A stretch of 64,000 nucleotides of DNA from JACKOB01 sp024234575 (GTDB lineage Bacteria; Pseudomonadota; Gammaproteobacteria; Pseudomonadales; Oleiphilaceae): positions 1 to 64,000 of the forward strand of contig JBPJFZ010000007.1 of the NCBI GenBank assembly GCA_051208035.1, written 5' to 3'. A program made the translations under genes and the position numbers. The notes below the pieces were generated by a model. It saw only the letters and a program-made list of their open reading frames with translations. It had not been told where the DNA came from and made no database searches. The first letter of the stretch is position 1. Each line of letters begins with the position of its first letter. Positions 45,422 to 55,159 of this stretch are shown piece by piece.

Positions 45422-46714
45422 ATGAACCGAATGTTACGAAAAGTCCTGAATACGATAGATGTGCCTGACGATCTGATGCCTGTAACTGTTCGCAACCGCG
45501 CGCAAGAAGTGGCGCCGGAAAGTGTCGGAATCAGCCGCAAAGGAGCGGAAGCAATCTGGCGTTCTGTCGAAGCGCTTTATCGGACGGGAACACAGCCTGC
45601 GATTGAGCTTTGTCTTCGTCGTAAAGGCCAGATTGTCTTTAATCGCAGTATCGGCCATGCCCGGGGCAATGGCCCACAAGATGATGCTTTGACACCAAAA
45701 GTGCTTGCCACACCTGAGACCCCTATTTGTTTGTTTTCGACGTCCAAGGCAATTACTGCCGTAGTTATCCACCTTTTGGCAGAGCAAGGGTTGGTTAATT
45801 TACTTGACCCGGTCAGTTACTATTTGCCGGAGTTTTCCCGTCATGGAAAAGGCAATATTACGCTGCACCAGATTCTTTCTCATCGAGGAGGTATACCAGG
45901 GCTACCCACCGATGTGCCCTTGGATACACTCTGGGATAATGAAGAAGTCTGGCGACTACTGTGTGATGCCAAACCCATTGCTGTGGACGGCGGGCAACTG
46001 GCTTATCATGCCATCACCGGTGGTTACGTGCTTGGGCGAGTGTTAGAAAAAGTAACCGGCGAAACCATCCAGCATTATCTGGACACGCATTTACGCCAAC
46101 CGCTAGGTATGAAATATTTTACCTATGGTATTGATAGCGAACATCAGGGTGACCTGGCGTGGAACTATGCTACCGGACCTAAACCCCGATTTCCTGTTTC
46201 CTGGGTGGTACGGCGAGCGTTGGGGGCTGATATAGACACAGTCGAGATGGTGAGCAATGACCCGCGCTTTCAAGAAGCGGTGATACCGGCAGGGAATCTG
46301 GTGGGAACCGCCGAAGAAGTCTCACGCTTTTTTCAAATGATGCTGGATGATGGCATCTGGCAGGGCCAGCGTATTTGTGATCCGGTAACGGTCAAACGGG
46401 CCACACAAGAGTTTGGCACCCTGCAATTTGACCGCACGTTAATGCTGCCGATGCGCTATAGTGCGGGCATGATGCTGGGTGGTGAACCCTTCGGCTTCTG
46501 GGGGCAACACAGTGGTCGTGCTTTTGGCCATCTTGGGTTGATAAACAAGCTCTGTTGGGCAGACCCGGAGCGGGAAATCTCCGTTGCTTTGTTAACTACC
46601 GGCCTTCCGATTGTGGCTCATCACATACCGCAACTAATTAAGTTTGTAATGACCGTGTCAGGAGAATGTGGGAAAACAGGTCATGTAGACAAAGCGGCTT
46701 CTGTCTTTGTGTAG
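45422..46714 (+). CDS. Beta-lactamase-family serine hydrolase (esterase-type)
   Basis: 430 residues of class C beta-lactamase / EstB fold. SxxK nucleophile is S106-T-S-K109 (CLFSTSKAI), the YxN site is YHA at 195-197 in GQLAYHAIT, and FGHLGL near the C terminus replaces the KTG strand. No signal peptide, so cytoplasmic. Most likely an esterase or carboxypeptidase-like hydrolase, not an antibiotic-resistance enzyme. The following GST gene starts 48 bases after its stop. Confidence 0.88.
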   Translation: MNRMLRKVLNTIDVPDDLMPVTVRNRAQEVAPESVGISRKGAEAIWRSVEALYRTGTQPAIELCLRRKGQIVFNRSIGHARGNGPQDDALTPKVLATPETPICLFSTSKAITAVVIHLLAEQGLVNLLDPVSYYLPEFSRHGKGNITLHQILSHRGGIPGLPTDVPLDTLWDNEEVWRLLCDAKPIAVDGGQLAYHAITGGYVLGRVLEKVTGETIQHYLDTHLRQPLGMKYFTYGIDSEHQGDLAWNYATGPKPRFPVSWVVRRALGADIDTVEMVSNDPRFQEAVIPAGNLVGTAEEVSRFFQMMLDDGIWQGQRICDPVTVKRATQEFGTLQFDRTLMLPMRYSAGMMLGGEPFGFWGQHSGRAFGHLGLINKLCWADPEREISVALLTTGLPIVAHHIPQLIKFVMTVSGECGKTGHVDKAASVFV

Positions 46715-46761
46715 AAGAGCGGCTTATTGTCGCTGGGTATTTAGAAATCAGGGAGAATACA

Positions 46762-47361
46762 ATGTACCAATTATATGGAACCTCAGGCTCAGGTAACTGC
46801 TATAAAGTTAGCCTGCTTCTTACACAGTTGTATTTACCGTTTCATTGGCATGAAGTTGATATTCTTAAGGGGGAGAGTCGTTCGGATCTTTTTCTAAAAA
46901 AAAGCCGGGCGGGTAAGGTTCCCATACTGGAAACCCCGGAGGGCGAAGTTTTGTCAGAGTCTAATGCCATTTTGTTTTATTTGGCCAAAGGCTCGGATTT
47001 TCTCCCGCTTGAGCCTTTGCAGGAAGCGAGGGTGTTGCAATGGCTTTTCTGGGAACAGTATTCCCATGAGCCGAATATTGCCGTGGCACGCTTTCACAAA
47101 GTATGGGGCGACGGAGATCTGACTCCCTTTGCAGACAAAGTCGCCAATGGCTACGACGCTTTGGCATTAATGAATGCCCACCTGGCAGACAACCTGTTTT
47201 TTGTGGGAAATCGTTACACCATTGCGGACATTGGGCTCTATGCCTATACCCATGTAGCACATGAAGGTGGTTTTGATATGAAACCCTATAAAAATGTTGC
47301 CTCCTGGTTAGAGCGGGTTTCCCGGCAGCCAGGGCATATTAAAATGGCGGCGGCTAAGTAA
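46762..47361 (+). CDS. Glutathione S-transferase family protein
   Basis: 199 residues from ATG 46762, preceded by CAGGGAGA; a longer frame overlaps the hydrolase and is not needed. Thioredoxin-like N-terminal domain (LYGTSGSGNCYKVSLLL) with KVPILETPEGEVLSESNAI, then the helical C-terminal domain (FVGNRYTIADIGLYAYTHVA). It conjugates or isomerises with glutathione; substrate unknown. Confidence 0.93.
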   Translation: MYQLYGTSGSGNCYKVSLLLTQLYLPFHWHEVDILKGESRSDLFLKKSRAGKVPILETPEGEVLSESNAILFYLAKGSDFLPLEPLQEARVLQWLFWEQYSHEPNIAVARFHKVWGDGDLTPFADKVANGYDALALMNAHLADNLFFVGNRYTIADIGLYAYTHVAHEGGFDMKPYKNVASWLERVSRQPGHIKMAAAK

Positions 47362-47402
47362 ACACAAACATCCGCTAAGGCGCTGTTAAATGGCGCCACT
47401 CA

Positions 47403-47759
47403 TCATTGAAAGTCGCCAACTTCTCTTTCCTGTTGCTCCAGAATTGCTAGAACCTGGTCTGTGATCAGCTGTATTTCTATTGCGGTTCGTGTTCGAAGAA
47501 TCATATCTGCGCAGCGTAACTTTAGAGCTTGTAGCTTGGGGTTAACCTGGTGCAGGCTCTCCGTAATAATCTCGTATGGATAATGGTGATCTTGAATGCT
47601 CAGTTTATTAAGCTCGTTTGACTCATGGTGAAACACACTGATGATGTTATAGATAAAGTCTTTGTTGGAGATAGAAGAACACTCCCAATAGGCGTTATCC
47701 AATAATTCGTTAAACAATGCGAACTTCTCAATGGCATCCGCAATAGTAGCTTGGCTCAT
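47403..47759 (-). CDS. Hypothetical small protein (118 aa)
   Basis: 118 residues, predicted nearly all helical, with no membrane span or motif that I recognise. It is rich in acidic and amide residues and has cysteines at about 27 and 83. It converges with the GST gene and diverges from the small + strand genes to its right. Plausible as a real gene by length and codon regularity, but nothing decides its role. Confidence 0.6.
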   Translation of the reverse strand: MSQATIADAIEKFALFNELLDNAYWECSSISNKDFIYNIISVFHHESNELNKLSIQDHHYPYEIITESLHQVNPKLQALKLRCADMILRTRTAIEIQLITDQVLAILEQQEREVGDFQ

Positions 47760-48003
47760 AATCTAGACCTTCGTGTTCTTGTCATTGGGGTTCAGTAAAA
47801 TGAACCACTCTGTCTTAAGCATAGCAAAGCATTTTGATAGAAACAGGAAGATTCAGGAGATCTAATTATTTTTATATAGCCTATCTTTTAAGCAAAATTA
47901 GACTTAGTGCAGGAAATTTTAGGCGCGAAAGGTTGCAGCGACTCGACAGGTTGTGCAAAATGGGTCAAAAAATAAACGGAAATTTTTACAGTGGAAGGAT
48001 TCC

Positions 48004-48204
48004 ATGAATACTTTGCCGAACCTGCATCAGTTCACTAACGTGAAACATCACCTGAAATGTAAGCTTGAAAAAGAGCTCGACGTGCTTGAAGAACGCGTTC
48101 GACAGTTACAAGGCTCATCCAGTAAAAATCGCGAAATTATCATAACGACTTATCGTAAGATTATTGATCGCAAACAGGATTTTAAAAAGCACTGGGATCT
48201 TTAG
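48004..48204 (+). CDS. Hypothetical small basic coiled-coil protein
   Basis: 66 residues from ATG 48004, with GGAAGGA at ideal spacing; the frame is open back to 47953 but without a ribosome site. The middle (KLEKELDVLEERVRQLQ) is a coiled-coil heptad pattern and both ends are basic. Unknown function. Confidence 0.6.
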   Translation: MNTLPNLHQFTNVKHHLKCKLEKELDVLEERVRQLQGSSSKNREIIITTYRKIIDRKQDFKKHWDL

Positions 48205-48343
48205 GATCTGTTTAGACCTAAAGGTATGCCTGCTTTTTAACAGAAACCCCTGTAAAGTGAACGAAAATTCACCGAACCCCGGTCGCTTTTTTGAAAGGTA
48301 TAGGTTATATTTTATACAGTAACATCGACTAGGAGGATGTGGC

Positions 48344-49000
48344 ATGGCAGATTTTAATGCAGTATCAAACTCTTTTGCGTCCGCACCACAGTCTTTCACT
48401 CAAAAAGATCGTGCAGAAGAGCTACGCGATGCCCGTCAATCGACCAGTCAATTTGATAACAAGCAACTGGCGCAAAACGAGACAGTCGCAAAAGACCAAC
48501 GGGCAAACAGCGCAACAACCGTGTTTGCGTCCACTGCATCAAGTGACACTGGTGCTGGCAGGGCGTCGGTAAATGCCGCAAATTCGCTTGAAACCGGTAG
48601 CCCTGCAGCGCAGGTATCGTTGCAGCGGACAGCGGATGCGTTTGAGCAACAGCTACAAAGAGCGGCAGTTGAGAGAAACTCAAGAAATCAGGAGGCACCT
48701 GCTGAAGCGCGGACTTCTGTACAGACGAGAGAGTCTCGACAGGCTGATGTACGTGAGGCGAGAAGTGAATCTTCCTCTGAGGGCGACAGAGAGCAGGTTG
48801 AGTTACAATCACCTGGCAGTGCCCCTGCTGCAAATGCCCGACCTGAGGTGGCCGATGAATCGGCAACAACTGCAGAAACCGCCGCACCCGACAGGGCTGT
48901 ATCGAGTGAGCAAGAGCGACCTGCCGCCGCAAATACTAATGACGCCCCAGAGCGAGAAAATGCCGAGGATGCGCTTGGTTTTGGGTCCGCGACAGTCTGA
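48344..49000 (+). CDS. Hypothetical low-complexity, disordered Ala/Ser/Glu-rich protein
   Basis: 218 residues with no hydrophobic core: Ala, Ser, Glu, Arg, Gln and Asn dominate. No signal peptide or membrane span. A very strong ribosome site (AGGAGG, 7 bases upstream) and a terminator after the stop show it is expressed as a single gene. Composition suggests an intrinsically disordered protein such as a stress-protectant or scaffold; that is inference. Confidence 0.7.
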   Translation: MADFNAVSNSFASAPQSFTQKDRAEELRDARQSTSQFDNKQLAQNETVAKDQRANSATTVFASTASSDTGAGRASVNAANSLETGSPAAQVSLQRTADAFEQQLQRAAVERNSRNQEAPAEARTSVQTRESRQADVREARSESSSEGDREQVELQSPGSAPAANARPEVADESATTAETAAPDRAVSSEQERPAAANTNDAPERENAEDALGFGSATV

Positions 49001-49013
49001 TAGCTATTGTTTT

Positions 49014-49040
49014 AAAAGCCGGCTTACCGCCGGTTTTTTT
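49014..49040 (+). terminator. Terminator after the disordered-protein gene
   Basis: AAAAGCCGGC / GCCGGTTTTTTT stem-loop followed by T7. Confidence 0.75.
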
Positions 49041-49208
49041 ATGCCTGCAGAAATCATTAACTGTTTGCTATTTGACCTAATGTACTAGGGTTGTTTTACA
49101 AATTGCTTCTTTTCGCAATATTCCCTTACGCGCTAATGTTAACTGGTAGACATTAGTACCTAGGCCGCAGCGTATACTAAAGACGTACTCAATGGGGAGA
49201 GCCGTAAC

Positions 49209-49412
49209 ATGACCACACTGGAAGCCCAAAAATTAAGACTTGAACAAGAGATGCGAGAGGCGCTTGAGCAGATTAATCTCATTAAAAAGCAACCTTGCCC
49301 TGATTTCAAAATACTGAATTATTATACGGATGTGGTTGTTCGGGATCAGCAGCTTATCGAAATGATTGATTACCATCTGTTCGGAGCAGAACAGTCACGC
49401 GTTGCTCATTAA
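49209..49412 (+). CDS. Hypothetical small helical protein (67 aa)
   Basis: 67 residues with a coiled-coil first half (LEAQKLRLEQEMREALEQI) and a cysteine at about 30. GGGGAGAG ribosome site upstream and a bidirectional terminator downstream. No motif recognised. Confidence 0.6.
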   Translation: MTTLEAQKLRLEQEMREALEQINLIKKQPCPDFKILNYYTDVVVRDQQLIEMIDYHLFGAEQSRVAH

Positions 49413-49469
49413 GAGCGCGGATTGAACAGGCAGTACCTGGTTCTGTGCACTTGAATTGAGTCGATTATT

Positions 49470-49500
49470 AAAAAAGCCAGCTATGAGAGCTGGCTTTTTT
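49470..49500. terminator. Bidirectional terminator (49209 gene / 49533 lipoprotein gene)
   Basis: Perfect 13-bp stem AAAAAAGCCAGCT / AGCTGGCTTTTTT with loop ATGAG; T-run on both strands. Confidence 0.93.
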
Positions 49501-49532
49501 ACGTGCGCTTTTTACAAGCTTTTCTCTATTGT

Positions 49533-50633
49533 TTAGCCTCGATGAGGTAGTAATGTTCCCGTATAGCTGGTGAGTGGTGTGGCGTTGTCGCCATCATAAC
49601 CAGGGTCTTTATAAGGCACGACGGCTTTCCATTCCGGGTTATCCTTAAATAGCTGGTTTAATTCCTCGCCGGTAACATCTTTAAGTATTATGTCTGTGAC
49701 ATTGTCCTGCTTGTCGACAACAGAATAGGCGGAGACAAAATCAGAAATGAATACATCGGCAACACCAGTTTGATAGCTCACCCTGATTTTTATACGCTTC
49801 AGCGTGCCCAGGCTTTCAGATGGTGTAAAGCCCCGCGAATCGACATGTTCCGCAGTGTCTTTAAAATAGGTATCGTAGTCTTTATAAATGGAAATATCGC
49901 TACCAGAGGCATCCGACCAGCTGGCTATTACACTGGAGGGTGTCATGTAGCCTTCGTTGGTGAATAAGTCCGCTCGATATGTCGTAAGGCTTAATGCACT
50001 GTTTGAGGCCAATACGGTGGCACTTTCGGGGGCTTCATCAGTGGTTTCGTTACTTTGAGAAAACTCCCACAGGGTTCGCGTAATGTATTTATTGCCATCA
50101 ATATCTGCACCATTGGAGTAGTTATAGTCGACAAGATAACTAAGAGGTAATCCGCCACCGGCGTGATTGAGTGTAAAGTCTTTGTTGTTGTAGCGAATAG
50201 CGACGTTGCTCTGTGCGCAACCGGATACCATTTGTCTGCCACTGATAACGTTAAACACTTCGTCTTTGGCGATAACTTCTTCGATGAGGTCGAGAGAGTT
50301 AAGGTATGACGTTGCCGACTCAGGCTCGCCCTCTAACCCCAGCACAACCTTCATTTGACTTTGCAGGTAGTTTTTAAGCACGATGGCTGTTTCAGATGCG
50401 TCATTGGCGCTGCTATCTGGCTGCATAGATTTTAGAATATCATCGCCCTGGGTACGTTGCAGGTTTTCAGTTACGGCCCATGATTCGCGAGTGTAATTTA
50501 CCGTTGCGGCGGTATTAAAACAGGCGACCTCAACACCCGTGCCTGGTCGGTTCTCTTCTTCGCTGCAACCTGCGAGTATGTTTGTTGTGAGCAGTAAAGT
50601 CAGCAACAGCTTTGTTTTGTGAAGCTTGGTCAT
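49533..50633 (-). CDS. Hypothetical lipoprotein
   Basis: 366 residues. Lipobox NILAGC with C23 lipidated and S at +2, so an outer-membrane lipoprotein. The mature part is acidic and rich in Thr, Ser, Asn and Asp; two cysteines (C38 and one near 140) could form a disulphide. No domain recognised. Convergent with the 67-aa gene and just downstream of the pseudo-kinase on the same strand. Confidence 0.7.
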   Translation of the reverse strand: MTKLHKTKLLLTLLLTTNILAGCSEEENRPGTGVEVACFNTAATVNYTRESWAVTENLQRTQGDDILKSMQPDSSANDASETAIVLKNYLQSQMKVVLGLEGEPESATSYLNSLDLIEEVIAKDEVFNVISGRQMVSGCAQSNVAIRYNNKDFTLNHAGGGLPLSYLVDYNYSNGADIDGNKYITRTLWEFSQSNETTDEAPESATVLASNSALSLTTYRADLFTNEGYMTPSSVIASWSDASGSDISIYKDYDTYFKDTAEHVDSRGFTPSESLGTLKRIKIRVSYQTGVADVFISDFVSAYSVVDKQDNVTDIILKDVTGEELNQLFKDNPEWKAVVPYKDPGYDGDNATPLTSYTGTLLPHRG

Positions 50634-50750
50634 ATACGGTCAGCTTTCCTTTGGAATACAGTGGCTCAACAATTTACCTGATAAGCGTGTGATTGCAAGG
50701 TTTGACTGGTGTCTTTGAGAACTGGTTAAAGACTGGGCAGGGATTTAAGC

Positions 50751-53700
50751 CTAGCGCGCCTGTTGTTGCAGATGCTGTTGTATTAACTGGCTGGCCTCTG
50801 CGAAGTTGGTGCGTATGTTTGGCAGTTGTTGTACAACCAGTTCGAGGTTTTTGTCCTGCGCCGCTTGTTCACAGATTTTGGCTAAGTGGCTTAATTGCAT
50901 CGCACCCAAATTAGCACTGGAGGATTTAATACTATGCACAAGCCGGCGCGCCTCATCGAAGTTTTCAGAGTGCAGTGCATCAGGAAGTTGATCAACCATT
51001 GACTGACATTCTCTGAGAAATGCAGCCACTAAAATACGCATTCGATCCACTTTCAACGTGGAGAGTAATCTGTTGAAAACCTGCTCGTCGAATACTGGTG
51101 TAGTCTCTTCACTATTCGATGACCGACTATCGAGTGTCGCTGTCTCGAGAGCTCTGTCTTCAGTGGCTTCAGCTAAGGTTGCGGAGACATCCAGATTAAG
51201 ACGGGATTCTAGTAGATAGCCAATTTGCTCAAGGCTGTAGGGCTTGAATAATACGTCATCCATCCCTGCCCGTTTGCATCGCTGGCGCTGATCGGGCTGA
51301 TTGTTAGCGGTGACGGCGATAATGGCTGTTTTTGCAAGATTGTTAAGGCTTTCCTGCTCACGAATGCATTCGGTTGCCCTTAACCCGTCCATCACAGGCA
51401 TATGGCAGTCCATAAGAATTAAGTCGAATGGCGTTGCTCGGTGCATATTTACCGCTTCCTGACCATTGTTGGCAAATACCGGCTGAATACCAAACTTTCG
51501 CAACATACCATCCGCGACGATTTGATTGGCTTCGATATCCTCAGCGACAAGAACTCTCTTTTTCCTGGTGTCTTCTTTACTGGATATCAGTTTGTCTGTA
51601 TTCGCTGAGCTTAAGGGTGAGTTTTTACCCAGCAGTTGTGTTTTTAGTGTATCAATACTGCGTGGGGTTACCGGCTTACTCAACACAAAGTCGACATTCT
51701 GCAGGGCATAGGAGTCAAGTTCAGAAACTATTTGGGCGCTGCAGGTTGGGTTGTCTGGCTGGTGGCCAATGATAATAACCCGGGTCACGCCGATGTCCGT
51801 CAGCTCGTTGTCTGTTGCCTGCAGTGTTTCCTGTGCAATACTTTGATCAATGATAAGTGTAAGCTGATGTTCACTTGAGTGAGTAGTCGTTTTTAGCAGG
51901 TTGAGGCAGTCACGCGTATTGTCATGGCAAAATGTCGTGGCGTTTTGTGCCTGTAGGCGGCTAACCAGTGCTTGGCGTTGATAGGCGTTGGGAGAAATAA
52001 TATGGAAAACATCGGCATCAAAAGTTTTCTCTTGCTTAGGCCTTGATGGTGTGGCGGGGTGCTGTATTGCAGGAGCAAATGGCAATGTAACGCGAATAGT
52101 GCTGCCATGGCTGCCGCTGTCGACGATCAGCTCTCCTTCTAATCGCCTGATAATTTCTTTCACGATGGCTAACCCCAACCCCTTGCCGATAAGCATATCT
52201 TCATTGGTTTCTTTATTGGTTGCGGTAAGTTGTGATTTATAGGTTTCCGACAGTCCTGGCCCTGTATCGACGATAGTGATGGAGTATCTGCAATGGGGTG
52301 CAGCCTTGTTATACTCCAGAGACAGGTGTACTTCGCCTGAGTCGGTGAATTTAATGGCATTTGAGAGTAGTTGGTCGATTATGCTGATAAGAAATTGTCT
52401 GGTTCCGTGCACCCATGTGGGGACGTCTGGCGAGGCATGCATGGAAATATCAATGTTCTTAGCTTTACAAAGCGGGTAGAACTCGGCAACTCTCTCCTCG
52501 CACAGCGCCTCTATATCGAAGTCGATATTTTTTACCTGTAGAGACCCACTTCTCAGTTGGCTGAAACGCGAGATATCATTCACCATTTCCAGCAGACTTC
52601 TTAGAGCCTGTCTAATTTGTGATGTTTGTTGACGATGTGCACTGTTTCTTAGTGCGTCTTCCAGGGACTCTGTGACTCCTAGTGCTGCATTCAATTTGGG
52701 GCGAATTTCCTGGCCCAGTTTCTGAACGAATGCAGATCGGGAAGATTCCGATTCGAGAATACGATTATTCGCTTCCATTGCTTCTTTTTGCAGGTTTTTT
52801 TGTTTTGTAATATCTACCTGCTTGCCTACCATGCGTAGGGGTTTGCCGTCTTTATCCCACTCCATGACCTTGCCTTGAGATAGGACGAAAATATACTCAC
52901 CACCAGCGTGCCGCATGCGATGTTCACAGCTATAAAAATGGGTTTTGCCGCTAAGATGTTGATTGATTTCGTGTCTCACTGCCTCAATATCATCAGGGTG
53001 CACGAGTGACCTGAAAGTATTGATATGCGTTGGCAGTTGTTGGTCATCAAAGCCGAAAAGCGCCTGCCAGCCCTTAGCAAGCTCGATGTCGCCGGATTGG
53101 ATATTCCAGTCCCAGAGCCCTTCCCGTCCAGTTTCCAGGGCAAATTTCCAGCGCCTTAAGTGACGATCTTTTTCTTCCTCAGCCTGCTTTTGGCGGGTAA
53201 TGTCGAGCATATAGCCAATAACGCCATCGGCAGAACGCCGGTCAGGCCGGAACAACACCTGTAACCAGAGATAACGATCAAACTTACTTCGAACACGGCA
53301 ATCGAATTCTACATACTGCTTTTCTGCACGCAATATCTTTTTGCCCATGCTGAGAAAGAGCTCGACATCTTTGGGATGCAAAAGGGTAACGAAGTTAAAA
53401 TCAGCGGCCGTCAACTCTTCACTGGTATAGCCTAGAATCGAAAATACGTTGTTGGAAATATAGACTGCTTTCCAGTTGTTGGTTGGTTGCCACTGGCAGG
53501 AAAACATTGGGCCGGAAAGAAACAGCAATCTTTCGTCATCTCTCGCCAGTCGCTCTTCTTCGAGATCCGATGCTGAGCGAGTAACGGCTAAACTTAATGC
53601 TTCATTCTGGCTGGTGAGACGAAGTGTGGTTTTGACGATGCGTTTGGCATCAGGAAACCACATCAACCCACCTATAATGATCATCGTTAGGCCTGCACTT

Positions 53701-53939
53701 TCCAGCCAGTCGAGTTGACCAAAGAGATACGACAGATCGTCACTTTGATCATTGAGATACCCAATAGTGTGCACAACCGCTTCGCCTAAACTCGATAGGA
53801 ATACGGCGGCTAAGCCAATAAGCGCCAATCCCGGACCGTGTCCGCTTATCTTTCTCAGTAAATGCTTTGCCTGAAATGCCAGAAATAGCAGTACCAGCAA
53901 CAGGGCTGAAGTAAACAGTTCGGTAATGATGTTAATCAT
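50751..53939 (-). CDS. Membrane hybrid sensor histidine kinase lacking its phospho-acceptor histidine
   Basis: 1062 residues. Membrane segments at about 5-25, 37-60 and 76-95, then two PAS domains (about 140-250 and 260-380). The DHp H-box reads LGQEIRPKLN: the conserved histidine is Q410. The HATPase domain looks complete (DQLLSNAIKFTDSG, DTGPGLSE, GKGLGLAIV). A weak receiver-like region lies at about 640-780. A normal receiver (D844 in LMDCHMPVMDG) follows, and an HPt domain with H1002 (VHSIKSSSANLGA). Autophosphorylation at the DHp is not possible as written; D844 and H1002 could still relay phosphate from another kinase. Confidence 0.9.
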   Translation of the reverse strand: MINIITELFTSALLLVLLFLAFQAKHLLRKISGHGPGLALIGLAAVFLSSLGEAVVHTIGYLNDQSDDLSYLFGQLDWLESAGLTMIIIGGLMWFPDAKRIVKTTLRLTSQNEALSLAVTRSASDLEEERLARDDERLLFLSGPMFSCQWQPTNNWKAVYISNNVFSILGYTSEELTAADFNFVTLLHPKDVELFLSMGKKILRAEKQYVEFDCRVRSKFDRYLWLQVLFRPDRRSADGVIGYMLDITRQKQAEEEKDRHLRRWKFALETGREGLWDWNIQSGDIELAKGWQALFGFDDQQLPTHINTFRSLVHPDDIEAVRHEINQHLSGKTHFYSCEHRMRHAGGEYIFVLSQGKVMEWDKDGKPLRMVGKQVDITKQKNLQKEAMEANNRILESESSRSAFVQKLGQEIRPKLNAALGVTESLEDALRNSAHRQQTSQIRQALRSLLEMVNDISRFSQLRSGSLQVKNIDFDIEALCEERVAEFYPLCKAKNIDISMHASPDVPTWVHGTRQFLISIIDQLLSNAIKFTDSGEVHLSLEYNKAAPHCRYSITIVDTGPGLSETYKSQLTATNKETNEDMLIGKGLGLAIVKEIIRRLEGELIVDSGSHGSTIRVTLPFAPAIQHPATPSRPKQEKTFDADVFHIISPNAYQRQALVSRLQAQNATTFCHDNTRDCLNLLKTTTHSSEHQLTLIIDQSIAQETLQATDNELTDIGVTRVIIIGHQPDNPTCSAQIVSELDSYALQNVDFVLSKPVTPRSIDTLKTQLLGKNSPLSSANTDKLISSKEDTRKKRVLVAEDIEANQIVADGMLRKFGIQPVFANNGQEAVNMHRATPFDLILMDCHMPVMDGLRATECIREQESLNNLAKTAIIAVTANNQPDQRQRCKRAGMDDVLFKPYSLEQIGYLLESRLNLDVSATLAEATEDRALETATLDSRSSNSEETTPVFDEQVFNRLLSTLKVDRMRILVAAFLRECQSMVDQLPDALHSENFDEARRLVHSIKSSSANLGAMQLSHLAKICEQAAQDKNLELVVQQLPNIRTNFAEASQLIQQHLQQQAR

Positions 53940-54065
53940 CGAAATGTGTTTGTCTTCCTGGTTAAGGGGCGCGAAGGTATGTTTGCAAGCAGGGCTTTAC
54001 CCTACTCTTTAAATATAGTCGGGATTGCCTGCGCGTCGATCCTTTGCGGTGGATAAATCATGACC

Positions 54066-55133
54066 CTATAAGCGGAATGGTTCAGGTACAACCATTTCCC
54101 CTATTTGATCCGCACTCAAAGAACCCATTAATAATCGGTTGCCGACCTGCTCGACAGACGTTATCTCTGTCAGGACTCTTCCCTTCGTATCATGCAATGT
54201 TTGGACGACGTGCCCCGCCTCGTTCAAGGCGACGACGAAGCCATAAGGATGTGCTTTGGGTTGCAGCGCTTTGGGCAGTTTTGCTAACTGCTTTTTCAGC
54301 CAGGGGTAAGGGTGGCTATTGTCCAACATAGGATTTCTCGGGGCTGCCAAGGCCAGCCAGAAAGTGCCCTGTTTGTTGCTGGATATGCCATCAGGAAAAC
54401 CCGGCAGATTGTCGATAAATACATCGTGCTGTCCTTGCTTGTCTCCCTTCAGCCAGTATCTGGTGACCCGATAGCGCCAGGTTTCATTTACCAGCACGAA
54501 AGAGTCGTCATGGGACAACGCGACGCCATTGGCGAAGTATAGACCTTCCAAAAGCACCGTGGTTTTTTTTGACTGAGGATCATAGGCTACTAATCGCCCA
54601 TAAGGTTTGGCTTCCAGCGCGTCTAGCTTGTAGTCGTGAATACTCCATTTGGAGCTGGCGTCTGAAAATATAATCAACCCATCCTGGGTGATATCCAGGT
54701 CGTCAGTAAAGCCAAGAGGGATACCATTGGCATGAGTTGTGAGGGCGGTTATCTCACCGGCCGGATTAATCTGCAGTAAGCCTTTAATGGCATCGGCGAC
54801 AATCAGGTTACCTGCATTGTCGAAGTGCAGGCCCAGAGGTCGACCACCAGTATCAGCAAACAGGCTATCGCTGCCATCGGCGTTGATACGAACAATAGTA
54901 CCGTTCGTTAACCCCCCGTAGACCCTGCCCAGGTCATCAGCCGCAACGTCTTCGGGGCCGATAATCTTACCCTTCGCCCAGAGTTTAGCATCGGTGAGGG
55001 CTTCGTTAGGCGTCCATACGCCATTAAGTTCAACGGCTGGTGCCGGGTGATATGCAGCCGGCTCCACTGGCGACGGCAGTGCGATAACAACAGCAGAGAT
55101 AAAAATTACGGTAAAAACCAGCCACTTGCCCAT
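54066..55133 (-). CDS. Strictosidine synthase/SMP-30-like beta-propeller protein
   Basis: 355 residues. N-terminal signal anchor (LVFTVIFISAVVIALPS) then a six-bladed beta-propeller with GPEDVAADDLGRVYGG, GRPLGLHFDNAGNLIVAD and FANGVALSHDDSFVLVNET repeats. The family (APMAP/strictosidine synthase-like, SMP-30/gluconolactonase superfamily) holds lactonases and hydrolases, usually metal dependent. Substrate unknown. A 12-base tandem repeat lies upstream. Confidence 0.88.
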   Translation of the reverse strand: MGKWLVFTVIFISAVVIALPSPVEPAAYHPAPAVELNGVWTPNEALTDAKLWAKGKIIGPEDVAADDLGRVYGGLTNGTIVRINADGSDSLFADTGGRPLGLHFDNAGNLIVADAIKGLLQINPAGEITALTTHANGIPLGFTDDLDITQDGLIIFSDASSKWSIHDYKLDALEAKPYGRLVAYDPQSKKTTVLLEGLYFANGVALSHDDSFVLVNETWRYRVTRYWLKGDKQGQHDVFIDNLPGFPDGISSNKQGTFWLALAAPRNPMLDNSHPYPWLKKQLAKLPKALQPKAHPYGFVVALNEAGHVVQTLHDTKGRVLTEITSVEQVGNRLLMGSLSADQIGEMVVPEPFRL

Positions 55134-55159
55134 AAGAAACCTTTGAATAGTTGTTTGAT

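Noticed and set aside
48038..48047. acgtgaaaca, resembling half of a parS site
   Set aside because: The other half is broken by inserted bases; no palindrome.
50751..53939. Possibility that the missing H-box histidine is a frameshift artefact
   Set aside because: The frame is continuous for 1062 codons with normal motifs on both sides; only the single codon differs, so a frameshift is excluded, though a base error is not.
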